A program made the translations under genes and the position numbers. From contig JAQBQB010000021.1 of the NCBI GenBank assembly GCA_028287235.1, positions 44,913 to 108,912 of the forward strand: a stretch of DNA of 64,000 nt, written 5' to 3'. Below, piece by piece: positions 49,744 to 57,217 of the stretch (the first letter of the stretch is position 1; each line of letters opens with the position of its first letter). This DNA is from Gemmatimonadota bacterium. Its GTDB lineage: Bacteria; Gemmatimonadota; Gemmatimonadetes; Gemmatimonadales; Gemmatimonadaceae. The notes under the pieces were generated by a model that saw only the letters and a list, made by a program, of their open reading frames with translations, searched no databases and had not been told where the DNA came from.

Positions 49744-51279
49744 ATGCCGTACACAGCGCAACCGCAATCGTTGTACGGAAACGTCGGCGGGCCACGGCCC
49801 CCGACCACGCAGATCGACATTGCCGGTGCGCTCGATGCACTCGGCCAGAGCACGGGGTCGATCATTCACGCCACGATGCTGCGGAAGCAGGCGGAGAACG
49901 CTCGGCAGCGCCAAGCGATGCTCGACGCGATCAATGCGCAAGACCGCCAATACCAGCGCTCGCGTGACGCCGTCGCTGACCAGCACCATGCGACTGAGCA
50001 GGCCTTCAAGGTGAAAACGGCCGACCAGGCGCACGAGCTCAAAATGCGCGAGCTCGGCATCACGCCCGCGCATACGGAGACGCAACCTACGGTCGACATG
50101 GTCCCGACCGGGGAGCAGACACCAATCACGCCGCTCAACCCGCTGCCGCCGATCCACCAGGCGATGAGTGGTGGCGATGCGATGCCGCCGGTTGCAATCA
50201 CGCCGGCCGGCGCGTCGGACGCCGCGCAGTCCCAGCAACCCGCGCAGCTCGTGCGACCCGCAATGCCCGTGATCGCTCCAGCGACGACGCCAACGTATCG
50301 CCCGACAGCCGGGAACAAACTTCTCCACGTGCCCGAAAGCTACAACTATGACGATTCGCTCGCGGGCCGCGCGAAGCTGCAAGACCGCGAACGGAAGGTC
50401 GGCGATTACGTCGGAGCCGGACTTTCGCCCGAACAGGCGCGCGTCGCCGTTGATGATCCTTCCATCGCGGGAAACCTGCTCGGCGCGACGCCCCACGTCG
50501 CCCACGTGCAAGGAAAAGATGGCGTGTGGCACGTGCTTGATTTGAAAACTGGCAAGTCGACGCCGGTCACTGGGCCAGACGGCAAGCCACTCGTCGGGAA
50601 GGAGCCCGCCGACCATTTCGTCTTTCCGACCGGAACGGATGCCAGTGGGAATCCCGTTGTGCTGCGCGGGAACACGAAGACGGGAGCGCTCGGTCAGACC
50701 GGCCAGGCCGCAAAACCCGTCGGCGGCGCGAGCGCAGGGTTGACGGAGGCGCGTCTCAAGACGGCGACCAATCAAGCGCAGTCCGCCAACACGACCATGA
50801 CCCAGTTCGAAAACGAGATGCTCGCTGACAAACGGACCATCTCCGCATCGAGCAGCGCGCTCGCGAAGATCGCGCTCACCGGCGGACCGACCGCGTCGTC
50901 CGTGGCTGAGGCGACGTTGAATCGGATGGACCCAAAGGTGGCGGAGTACGTGCGCGCCGCCAAGGCGATTTCCGTGGCCGAGCGGCTGATCTCACCTCGC
51001 GGTGGCTCAAACGCGATGGCGCATGCGGAGGGGGTGTTGAGCGGCGTCGGGCCAGCCGCGACGCCGGGGCTGATTCAGCAGGCGCGCGCGTATCGCGGCG
51101 CGTTGGTCAGCGGGCTGTCAAAGCCCGGGGCGAGCGGAACGGCCGCCGTCGCGGGGCCGGCATCCGCACCGGCATCCGCACCGGCGACGGCCCAGACGCC
51201 GCCGAGCTCGAGCGGTGCCGTGACTGATACAATGAGCGATCCGTTCTCCAAGTACGGCCTCAAGCGGGTCAAGCCATGA
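49744..51279 (+). CDS. Internal virion/ejection-type protein 2
   Basis: A protein of 511 residues from ATG 49744. Polar, Gln/Pro/Ala-rich, with a coiled coil near residues 45-100 (MLRKQAENARQRQAMLDAINAQDRQYQRSRDAVADQHHATEQAF) and helical blocks near the end (AEATLNRMDPKVAEYVRAAKAISVAERLI). The tail shows repeated PASAPASAPATA. No enzyme motif. Position and composition fit the second ejection protein of a short-tailed phage. Confidence 0.6.
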   Translation: MPYTAQPQSLYGNVGGPRPPTTQIDIAGALDALGQSTGSIIHATMLRKQAENARQRQAMLDAINAQDRQYQRSRDAVADQHHATEQAFKVKTADQAHELKMRELGITPAHTETQPTVDMVPTGEQTPITPLNPLPPIHQAMSGGDAMPPVAITPAGASDAAQSQQPAQLVRPAMPVIAPATTPTYRPTAGNKLLHVPESYNYDDSLAGRAKLQDRERKVGDYVGAGLSPEQARVAVDDPSIAGNLLGATPHVAHVQGKDGVWHVLDLKTGKSTPVTGPDGKPLVGKEPADHFVFPTGTDASGNPVVLRGNTKTGALGQTGQAAKPVGGASAGLTEARLKTATNQAQSANTTMTQFENEMLADKRTISASSSALAKIALTGGPTASSVAEATLNRMDPKVAEYVRAAKAISVAERLISPRGGSNAMAHAEGVLSGVGPAATPGLIQQARAYRGALVSGLSKPGASGTAAVAGPASAPASAPATAQTPPSSSGAVTDTMSDPFSKYGLKRVKP

Positions 51280-54212
51280 CCGCGCCTGGCCTCCCGCTTC
51301 AGCAGTCCGGCGACATCGACCTTCGCGATCCGAAACCACAGCAACCGGTTGCCGCCACCGCGCCCGCGCCGACCGACACGTTGCGCGACTTCGCGAAGTT
51401 GTCCGCGGCGCAACAAAAGCGCATTCGCGCCAACGTGCAGATCATGCAGACGAAAGGAGCGCACCCGGACGAGATCGACAGCTACCTGTCGACGCATGAG
51501 CGCTTGCGGCCGGTCGCGGGGTGGACAGCGCCGACCCCGGCGCCAGCGAGCACTGCACCGAGTCCGGCGCCGAGCAGCGCACCGTCCGGGATTCCACGAT
51601 TGCTCAAGCCGGGCGCACCGACGCGGTACGATGGCAGCGCGGTAACGCGGGGGTTTCCTGACGCGGTGCTTCACGGCGCGTCATTTGGATTGTCTGATGA
51701 GATTGGTGGTGCCGCCAATGCTGTCGGCGATGCGCTGAAGGCTAAGGTCAGAGGCGGCGAATTCGGCTCGACCTTCTCGAAAGCGTATGATGCAAACGTC
51801 ACCGCCGAGCGCGCCGCGTTGGACGAGTACGCGAAGGAGCATCCCGTCGCGAACGCCGCAGGAGAGATCCTCGGCAGCGTGGCCACGCTCCCCTTCGTCG
51901 GTGCGCGAGCGCTGGGCGGCGCAGCCCGGGCGGCGCAAGTGGCGAAAGCCGCCGAAGCGGCGGGCGAGGTCGCGAGCGCCACGCGCGCGGCACGCCTCGG
52001 ACGCGCCGCGGTGCAGGGCGCAAAAGTCGGCGCGCTGTTCGGGGCCGGCAACAGTGAAGGCGGAGTCACGGATCGCGCGGAAGGCGCCGTCAAAGGCGGC
52101 GCGACGGGCGCGTTGGTCGGCGCGGCCTCCGAACCGGTCGTGGCCGGGGCCGGGTACGTCGCGCGAAAACTCGGCGTGCCCACGGCCTTGAACAAGGTGG
52201 CGACGGCTGCCGCGAACACGCTGCCGGCCGAGAGCAAACCGCAAGTGCTGCTGCGCCGCATCGCGTCGGCGACCGGTGCGGAAGGCGAGGCGAACCGCGA
52301 GGTCGCCTCGCGCGTGGCGATGGACAAGAGCGCAGGGCACACGCCGGCCGAGTTGCCCCCTGAGGTTCCGGGGATCGCACTCGACCGCGGCGGCCCGAAC
52401 GTCGTCGGGCTGGCCGAAAACATCGCGAACCGTCCCGGCGCCGGCAAATCGGCGCTGGTCAAGACGCTCACCGATCGCCAGGCGCTGATGCGGCCGGCGG
52501 TGACTGCGGCGTTCGATCAGGGAACCGGCACCACCGCCGAGGATGGCCACGCGTTGTTGCAACGGCTCGCGGACGAACACGGCGCCAGACAAAGCGCTAC
52601 CCAGGTGACCGCCGCCGTCGCCAAAGACGCGAAGGGCGCGGTTCCGGCCGCGCCGAATCACGCCTCGGCGTGGGAACAGGAGACCAGCGGCACCTCGAAT
52701 GCGATCGCTGCGCTTCGCGCACACGTCGACGAGCGATCCTCGGAGGCGGCGCGGCTCTATGGCGAGGCGCGCGCCACGACGGCTGGGCAACCGGTCCAAT
52801 CAGAAACATTGGACAAGGTCCTCGAGACGCCGGCTGGCAAGGCCGCTTACTCGTGGGCGCTCGCGCAGAAGTCCAACCGCGGCAGTGCGCTCGCAACCGT
52901 GCCGGGCAAGGAAATCGTGCCGCAAGAGCTGAGCGCGGAGGAATGGGCGACGACGCAGCAGCGCGCGAAAGACCGTGGTATGCCAGTTCCCTCATTCGGC
53001 CGCGGAGCGGACCAGTCGGTCCCCGATCCCGAAACGCTGCACTACATGAAGCAGCATCTCGCGCGAACGGCGCGGTTGGGCGTCAACGACGGTGCACAGG
53101 GGACGATCGCCACCCAGGCGCAGGGTGCATTGGGGCTCTGGTCAAATATTCGGAACGAACTGCCCGACGCCTGGCGTGCGGCGGACGATGCCTACGCCTC
53201 GAAGTCGCGGACGATCGACCATCTGAATCTCGGGCGAGACATTCTCCGAACGCAGCTCAACCCAGTGGGCAAAAAGGCGTTGTATACCTCGCTCGACGCG
53301 GTTGAGCAGCGAGTGGCCAAGGCCGATCCCATCGACCAGCATGCCTTCCGCGTCGGCGCGCAGTCCGCCATGCGCGACCTCTTTCAGGGCGGCATTTCGA
53401 AAAATCAACTCGCGCAGCTCGCCGATCCAAAGTCGGCGTTCGCGCGGCGTGTCGCGTTGGCGACCGGCGACCAAGACGCCCCGGCCCGTCTCTCGAAAGC
53501 GCTCGCCCCGCGACTGCAGCAGATCCCGGCGCCGCCGCCGATCGCCGCCCCATCCGCTGAATCGCAAGCGGCCGCGCGCGGACTCGACGTGCTTCGCCAC
53601 GGCGAAACAGCGCCAAGCACCGCTCCCGGGCGCAGTCTCGCGGTACTGTCGAGCGCGAAAACAGCGATGCCCCCCAGCGAGCAGGCAGCGCTCCAACGTG
53701 GGGCGGCGCAGGCCGTTCGTGGCGAATGGGAGGGGGCGCCCGCAAAGCTTCGCACGCCGGGGTCCGTGTTCGCGGCATCGCCTGAGCGGGTCGAGCAGGT
53801 GGGTCATGCGTTCCCGACGCCAGCGGCGGCGAGCGATTTTCAGCAAACCGTCAAGGCGTGGGACGCGTTGCAAGGTCGGCTGGATCAGATCCTCGGCAAC
53901 TCCCGCACGGCCGCGCGAGGCGCGGAAGAGGCTGCGCGCGACAAGACATCAGGCAGCGTCGTGCGCCACGCACTGCACGGAAATTTCGGGTCGGCGGTCG
54001 GAGCGCTGGTGGGTGGCGCCTCGAAGGACGCGACGAACGCGCTTCGTCAAAAAACCGATGCCGAGATCGCGAAGATTTTGGCGAGTCCAGACGCGTCCGC
54101 GCTCGACAAAGCCGAAGCGGCGGCGCGGGTGCATGGCGCAATGAAGGAGTTGTTACAGCGGTTCGGTGCGCAGCAGGCGGCGCATGCGGTGACGGGCGGC
54201 GAGAGGCGCTAA
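51276..54212 (+). CDS. Internal virion/ejection-type protein 3 (large, Ala-rich)
   Basis: A protein of 978 residues, ATGA overlap with protein 2. Pro/Ala linkers come first (PTPAPASTAPSPAPSSAPSG), then LHGASFGLSDEIGGAANAVGDALKAKVRGGEFG, several Gly/Ala-rich hydrophobic helices (GALFGAGNSEGGVTDRAEGAVKGGATGALVGAASEPVVAGAGYVA) able to enter membranes, and long helical domains to the end. No transglycosylase or peptidase motif is seen, unlike T7 gp16. It probably completes the DNA-ejection channel. It is the last rightward virion gene and converges on the leftward operon. Confidence 0.6.
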   Translation: MTAPGLPLQQSGDIDLRDPKPQQPVAATAPAPTDTLRDFAKLSAAQQKRIRANVQIMQTKGAHPDEIDSYLSTHERLRPVAGWTAPTPAPASTAPSPAPSSAPSGIPRLLKPGAPTRYDGSAVTRGFPDAVLHGASFGLSDEIGGAANAVGDALKAKVRGGEFGSTFSKAYDANVTAERAALDEYAKEHPVANAAGEILGSVATLPFVGARALGGAARAAQVAKAAEAAGEVASATRAARLGRAAVQGAKVGALFGAGNSEGGVTDRAEGAVKGGATGALVGAASEPVVAGAGYVARKLGVPTALNKVATAAANTLPAESKPQVLLRRIASATGAEGEANREVASRVAMDKSAGHTPAELPPEVPGIALDRGGPNVVGLAENIANRPGAGKSALVKTLTDRQALMRPAVTAAFDQGTGTTAEDGHALLQRLADEHGARQSATQVTAAVAKDAKGAVPAAPNHASAWEQETSGTSNAIAALRAHVDERSSEAARLYGEARATTAGQPVQSETLDKVLETPAGKAAYSWALAQKSNRGSALATVPGKEIVPQELSAEEWATTQQRAKDRGMPVPSFGRGADQSVPDPETLHYMKQHLARTARLGVNDGAQGTIATQAQGALGLWSNIRNELPDAWRAADDAYASKSRTIDHLNLGRDILRTQLNPVGKKALYTSLDAVEQRVAKADPIDQHAFRVGAQSAMRDLFQGGISKNQLAQLADPKSAFARRVALATGDQDAPARLSKALAPRLQQIPAPPPIAAPSAESQAAARGLDVLRHGETAPSTAPGRSLAVLSSAKTAMPPSEQAALQRGAAQAVRGEWEGAPAKLRTPGSVFAASPERVEQVGHAFPTPAAASDFQQTVKAWDALQGRLDQILGNSRTAARGAEEAARDKTSGSVVRHALHGNFGSAVGALVGGASKDATNALRQKTDAEIAKILASPDASALDKAEAAARVHGAMKELLQRFGAQQAAHAVTGGERR

Positions 54213-54406
54213 TGAATTCTGCGAGCTGCTTCCCACAGATCGTAGGCGCCGATTGTTCCGAATATGAATATCAACCACCGCAGTGGGTGGCTCCACGGCT
54301 TGACGCCGCGGCCGACCATCCAGCTCCACCATCCGGAGGCGGCGAATATCACGACTGCCAAGGTAGCGCAGATCAGTCGGACGAGGCGATCGGCAGGGAC
54401 AAGCAC
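54209..54406 (-). CDS. Two-span membrane protein at end of leftward operon
   Basis: A protein of 65 residues with two hydrophobic segments (LICATLAVVIFAASGWWSWMVG and WLIFIFGTIGAYDLW) and a basic end. It converges on the large virion gene, overlapping by four bases. It resembles small membrane proteins of phage early operons; a holin or superinfection role is conceivable but unsupported. Confidence 0.5.
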   Translation of the reverse strand: MLVPADRLVRLICATLAVVIFAASGWWSWMVGRGVKPWSHPLRWLIFIFGTIGAYDLWEAARRIH

Positions 54407-54490
54407 CCTGTAGCCTACCCGCGCTCAGTGCGTTGCGGAAGCCGCCGACTGAAAACGCCCGGCAGCTTTCGCCACCGAGCGTCTCAGTCC

Positions 54491-54560
54491 TGCCAAGCCG
54501 TGCCCAGCCATGCCGCGCCATGCCAAACCGGGCCGCGCCATGCCCCGCCTTGCCTCGCCT
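54491..54560 (-). repeat. Seven phased decamers TGCCNNGCCN
   Basis: Seven consecutive 10-base units, each reading TGCC-NN-GCC-N (one starts GGCC and one has ACC in place of GCC), fill 54491-54560 with no gap. Examples: TGCCAAGCCG, TGCCCAGCCA, TGCCGCGCCA, TGCCCCGCCT. On the leftward transcript the units read NGGCNNGGCA. They lie in the 239-base untranslated gap between the two leftward genes, where no convincing gene is seen. Confidence 0.7.
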
Positions 54561-54645
54561 GCCATGAAGGTGACCGCAGTAGAACTTCAGGGCCGGTCAC
54601 GCCGCCCGTCGTGCTATATGAGAGATACAACCCCATGAGCAATCG

Positions 54646-55161
54646 TCAAGTCTCCGCGTCGCCCGGCACCTCGATGTCGAGCTGGTCCACCGCCGCGAAC
54701 ACGGCCGCGAGCTCCTGCAGGCGCGAGTACCGCGACCGCCACGACTGGATCTCGCGCAGGGCGCTGCCGAGCAATTGCTCGCGCATGGCGGGGCTGCTCA
54801 TCGCCACGCCCACCGAGGTATATGCCCGGCCCTTCTCGCCGTCCTCGCGCACGACCGCCACGAAGGCCCGAACGGGCACACGGCGATCTTCCGCGACCGC
54901 AATCGTGATCGAGCGCAGTACGAGCCGCGCTTGGTCCAGCCGATACTTCACCGCGGCGGCGGTGTCGTCCCACTCGAAGCACGGATGCAACGGCGAGTGT
55001 TCGTCCTGCGCGTCGTCAACGAGTAACTCCGGGGTCACACTTCCAGCATTCACCGTGCGAATCGTTTCGATGCGTTCGCCGACCGCCTGGGCCGACGCTT
55101 CGATGCGCGAGCCCTGCGCCCAATCGTACAGGAGCGGTCGCGGGTGTGATTTCTTTTTCAT
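54646..55161 (-). CDS. Conserved phage protein of the leftward operon
   Basis: A protein of 171 residues. RIEASAQAVGERIETIRTVNAGSVTPELLVDDAQDEHSPLHPCFEWDDTAAAVKYRLDQARLVLRSITI matches a widespread phage protein (SPLHP.FEWDD..AA..YR..QAR.L.RSI), followed by a beta segment and helices (REQLLGSALREIQSWRSRYSRLQELAAVFAAVDQL). Its function is not known to me. It stands directly downstream of the 205-residue gene and the pair often travels together. Confidence 0.7.
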   Translation of the reverse strand: MKKKSHPRPLLYDWAQGSRIEASAQAVGERIETIRTVNAGSVTPELLVDDAQDEHSPLHPCFEWDDTAAAVKYRLDQARLVLRSITIAVAEDRRVPVRAFVAVVREDGEKGRAYTSVGVAMSSPAMREQLLGSALREIQSWRSRYSRLQELAAVFAAVDQLDIEVPGDAET

Positions 55162-55168
55162 AGTGTCC

Positions 55169-55786
55169 TCATCCGACGTGAAACCGACCGAACGATCCGT
55201 CCTTCTGCGGTCTCCATTCGCCGGCGCCGATCGCGAAGCCGCCGAGCGTGAACAGGTGCGCGATTTGTTCGGCGGACAACACGGACGCGTTGTAGAGGAT
55301 GGTCAGTCGCGCAGACCATTCGCGGAATTCGCCTCGAAAACGAATGTCGGCGGAATTCATCACCCGAACCATGTCTTCGCGCGGCGTGGGCACGCCGTTG
55401 ATCTGCACCATGTCGCCATCGATGTGAAACGCGCCCCTCGCTTCAACTTTTGTGATTCCTTGCACGTGCGAGCAGGCATCGACCGCCGCGCTCTTGAAGG
55501 CGACGGCCGGGAAGCCGAAGCGCATCTTCGTCACGTCGCGCTCCGGATGGTCCTTGATGACGTACAGCGAGGACCAATAATCGGCCTCGGGGTCGCGCGT
55601 CTCGCGGGCCTGCTTCGCCTTTTTCATTTGCCGATCGAGCATGGCTCGTTTGGCCTTCTCGCTCCACGCATGACAGATCAGCGGCGAATCACCGACGAGC
55701 GTCAGCTGCATCCGCTCGATCTGCATGGCGGGCAGGGTGATGGCGGTCGCGGTGGCTGTATCGGTTTTGCTCTTTTTCGTCGCCAT
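55169..55786 (-). CDS. Conserved phage protein with RAMP-like glycine-rich end
   Basis: A protein of 205 residues. After a Thr/Ala/Lys front come MQIERMQLTLVGDSPLICHAWSEKAKRAMLDRQMKK, FGFPAVAFKSAAVDACSHVQGITKVEARGAFHI, VPTPREDMVRVMN and the end IAHLFTLGGFAIGAGEWRPQKDGSFGRFHVG. This family is very common in phages and lacks a settled function. The Gly-rich closing block (GxGEWRP..dGs.GrF) resembles the glycine-rich loop of RAMP/Cas7-like RNA-binding folds, which is my inference. Four bases separate it from the previous operon gene. Confidence 0.7.
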   Translation of the reverse strand: MATKKSKTDTATATAITLPAMQIERMQLTLVGDSPLICHAWSEKAKRAMLDRQMKKAKQARETRDPEADYWSSLYVIKDHPERDVTKMRFGFPAVAFKSAAVDACSHVQGITKVEARGAFHIDGDMVQINGVPTPREDMVRVMNSADIRFRGEFREWSARLTILYNASVLSAEQIAHLFTLGGFAIGAGEWRPQKDGSFGRFHVG

Positions 55787-55789
55787 GGC

Positions 55790-56122
55790 TCATCCTTCCA
55801 GGGCGAGCAGCGAGGTGGCCGCGGCCGCGCGTTCGACCCACGCGATCTCGTCGGCGTAGTCCGCCACGACCGTGACTGCGCTCGCTACGCGCCGCAGGGC
55901 GGCGAGGCTCGAGATCGTGAACGCGATGGAGTCTTCGCCGGCGACGTGGACGTCAACGGCGATCGCCGGCCGGCGCGTTCCGCCGATCGCGAAGCTGACG
56001 TTCGCTCGGGCCTCGTGGGCCAACGCGCTGAGGGTTTCCGTTTTCCATGCGGTGACGTTCGCCGGGGTCACCGCGGCGGGGCGCGGTCGAGCGCGGCGTG
56101 GTCGTGTCGTCGGGTTAGGCAT
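55790..56122 (-). CDS. First gene of the leftward operon, unknown
   Basis: A protein of 110 residues from ATG 56122. It has a basic Pro/Arg-rich front (NPTTRPRRARPRPAAV), then WKTETLSALAHEARANVSFAIGG, a strand stretch (RRPAIAVDVHVAGEDSIAFTISS) and an Ala-rich helical end. No family recognised. It is the first gene after the strong leftward promoter and so the most direct product of that switch. Confidence 0.55.
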   Translation of the reverse strand: MPNPTTRPRRARPRPAAVTPANVTAWKTETLSALAHEARANVSFAIGGTRRPAIAVDVHVAGEDSIAFTISSLAALRRVASAVTVVADYADEIAWVERAAAATSLLALEG

Positions 56123-56251
56123 CCTGTCTCCGATGTTGTCCGCCGGGCCGACCGCCGGTATACTCCGGGGGCGGGCCCTGCGGGGTTCGTGGCGGGGCCG
56201 TCGGCAACTCTTCTCAGGGGGCGCCGGCGGTCCCGTTTTGCTTGTGCCGGA

Positions 56252-56280
56252 AGTATAAAGCAAGCTGTATATGCTGTCAA
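56252..56280 (-). promoter_or_regulatory. Leftward promoter of the 54-56 kb operon
   Basis: On the minus strand: TTGACA (56280-56275), a 17-base spacer and TATACT (56257-56252). This is a near-consensus sigma70 promoter. Its -10 lies within an operator half (CTTGCTTTATA), so the repressor should switch it off. Confidence 0.75.
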
Positions 56281-56308
56281 GCCTCCTTTATATCTATCTT
56301 GCTTTATA
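56254..56308. promoter_or_regulatory. Paired inverted operators between divergent promoters
   Basis: TATAAAGCAAG (56254-56264) and CTTGCTTTATA (56298-56308) are perfect inverted copies; with flanks they share CTTGCTTTATA(C/A)TTCC, 15 of 16 bases. Each overlaps a -10 element: TATACT leftward and TATAAT (56305-56310) rightward. A central AGC-N7-GCT dyad lies between. This is the layout of a Cro/C1-type switch. Confidence 0.7.
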
Positions 56309-56345
56309 ATTCCTTGGACCCTATGTTCACGGTATGCTTCCGTGC

Positions 56346-56582
56346 ATGGCCTCTCGATTTCGTCTGAAGGAGCTGCTCGAAACGCACGACCCGCCGATCA
56401 GCCAAAGCGAGTTGGCGCGGCTCTCGGGCGTGTCGTTCATGACAGTGAACGGCATCGTGAACAACCGAACGAAGCAGGTGTCGCTCAATACACTCGACGC
56501 TCTCTCGCGCCCGCTCGGCTGCAAGCCCGGCGACCTGATAGAACGGGTGCCCGAAGAGACGAAACGCCGGAAGGGGAAATAG
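56346..56582 (+). CDS. Cro/C1-type (XRE) repressor
   Basis: A protein of 78 residues from ATG 56346 (ATG 56334 adds four residues). The helix-turn-helix is FRLKELLETHDPPISQSELARLSGVSFMTVNGIVNNRTKQVSLNTLDALSRPLGCKPGDLIERV, a complete XRE domain with nothing else, like lambda Cro or short C1-type proteins. It reads rightward from the divergent promoter region with paired operators, which it is the obvious candidate to bind. It has no dimerisation or cleavage domain, so it is unlikely to be an SOS-cleaved repressor. Confidence 0.85.
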   Translation: MASRFRLKELLETHDPPISQSELARLSGVSFMTVNGIVNNRTKQVSLNTLDALSRPLGCKPGDLIERVPEETKRRKGK

Positions 56583-56583
56583 C

Positions 56584-56904
56584 ATGACCGACCAATCCAC
56601 GCTCGGCGCGCGGATCAAGCTCGCGATGGCGGCGTTCGCGGTGCGCCAGCCGGGGAAACGCACCTCCCACGCCGCTTACGGCGCGGCCGTTGCGAGCGTC
56701 GAAGGGGTGCAGCCGTATGCTGCGGACACGGTGTACGACTGGTTGTGCAATGCCGCCGTGCCGTCGTATGCCACGATGGGGGCGATCGCGGAGTTGGCTG
56801 GGCGAGCGACGGACGCGCAGCTCGGCCAACTCCTGTACGGCGACGAGCAGGCCATTCATGGCTTGAATGAAGCGGACTACCGGCGGTTTCATCGCGTGGG
56901 GTAA
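56584..56904 (+). CDS. Second gene of the repressor operon, HTH-like
   Basis: A protein of 106 residues. GARIKLAMAAFAVRQPGKRTSHAAYGAAVASVEGVQPYAADTVYDWLCNAAVPSYATMGAIAELAGRATDAQLGQLLYG has the spacing of an XRE-like helix-turn-helix, with a longer loop. It follows the repressor after one base and ends just before a strong terminator. It may modulate the lysis-lysogeny choice. The family call is tentative. Confidence 0.5.
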   Translation: MTDQSTLGARIKLAMAAFAVRQPGKRTSHAAYGAAVASVEGVQPYAADTVYDWLCNAAVPSYATMGAIAELAGRATDAQLGQLLYGDEQAIHGLNEADYRRFHRVG

Positions 56905-56956
56905 GGACGTCGATTGGAGCGCAGCGCAGGGCACAACCCGAATTCACTTGCCACCC

Positions 56957-56990
56957 GGCCCGCCTCTCACGACGAGAGGGCGGGCCTTTC
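56957..56990 (+). terminator. Intrinsic terminator ending the repressor operon
   Basis: GGCCCGCCTCTC pairs with GAGA(G)GGCGGGCC (one bulged G) and is followed by TTTCTTC. It separates the repressor genes from the cassette with the deoxyhypusine-synthase-like gene. Confidence 0.75.
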
Positions 56991-57007
56991 TTCGCGCAGA
57001 GGTTACG

Positions 57008-57217
57008 ATGCTAATCGGATCGGTCGGACGGTGGCACGGCTCACTTGGACCGCGCGCACCACAGGAATCGGTGAGGAGCGCCCTGGCTGAGATCGAGACC
57101 GCCATCGCACGAATCGACGATGAGATGCGCGATCGGCGAACCATGCTGCGCGAATACCGCCGACACCGCGCCGTGCTTCAACGTCGGCTCAAGAAGTTCC
57201 GGGGAGCGTCCACATGA
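57008..57217 (+). CDS. Small coiled-coil protein leading the cargo cassette
   Basis: A protein of 69 residues from ATG 57008, with AGAGG upstream and directly after the terminator. The main feature is a basic coiled coil (VRSALAEIETAIARIDDEMRDRRTMLREYRRHRAVLQRRLKKFRG). No family recognised. Its stop overlaps the start of the deoxyhypusine-synthase-like gene (ATGA), so the two are coupled. Confidence 0.55.
   Translation: MLIGSVGRWHGSLGPRAPQESVRSALAEIETAIARIDDEMRDRRTMLREYRRHRAVLQRRLKKFRGAST

Noticed and set aside
54491..54560. Possible CRISPR array
   Set aside because: The units are 10 bases with no spacers and no cas genes; it is a simple tandem decamer array.
53858..56587. 909-codon frame on the + strand spanning the end of the virion gene and the leftward operon
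   Set aside because: It crosses the divergent promoter region and the repressor gene and has no recognisable domain, whereas the leftward genes show family motifs and good spacing.
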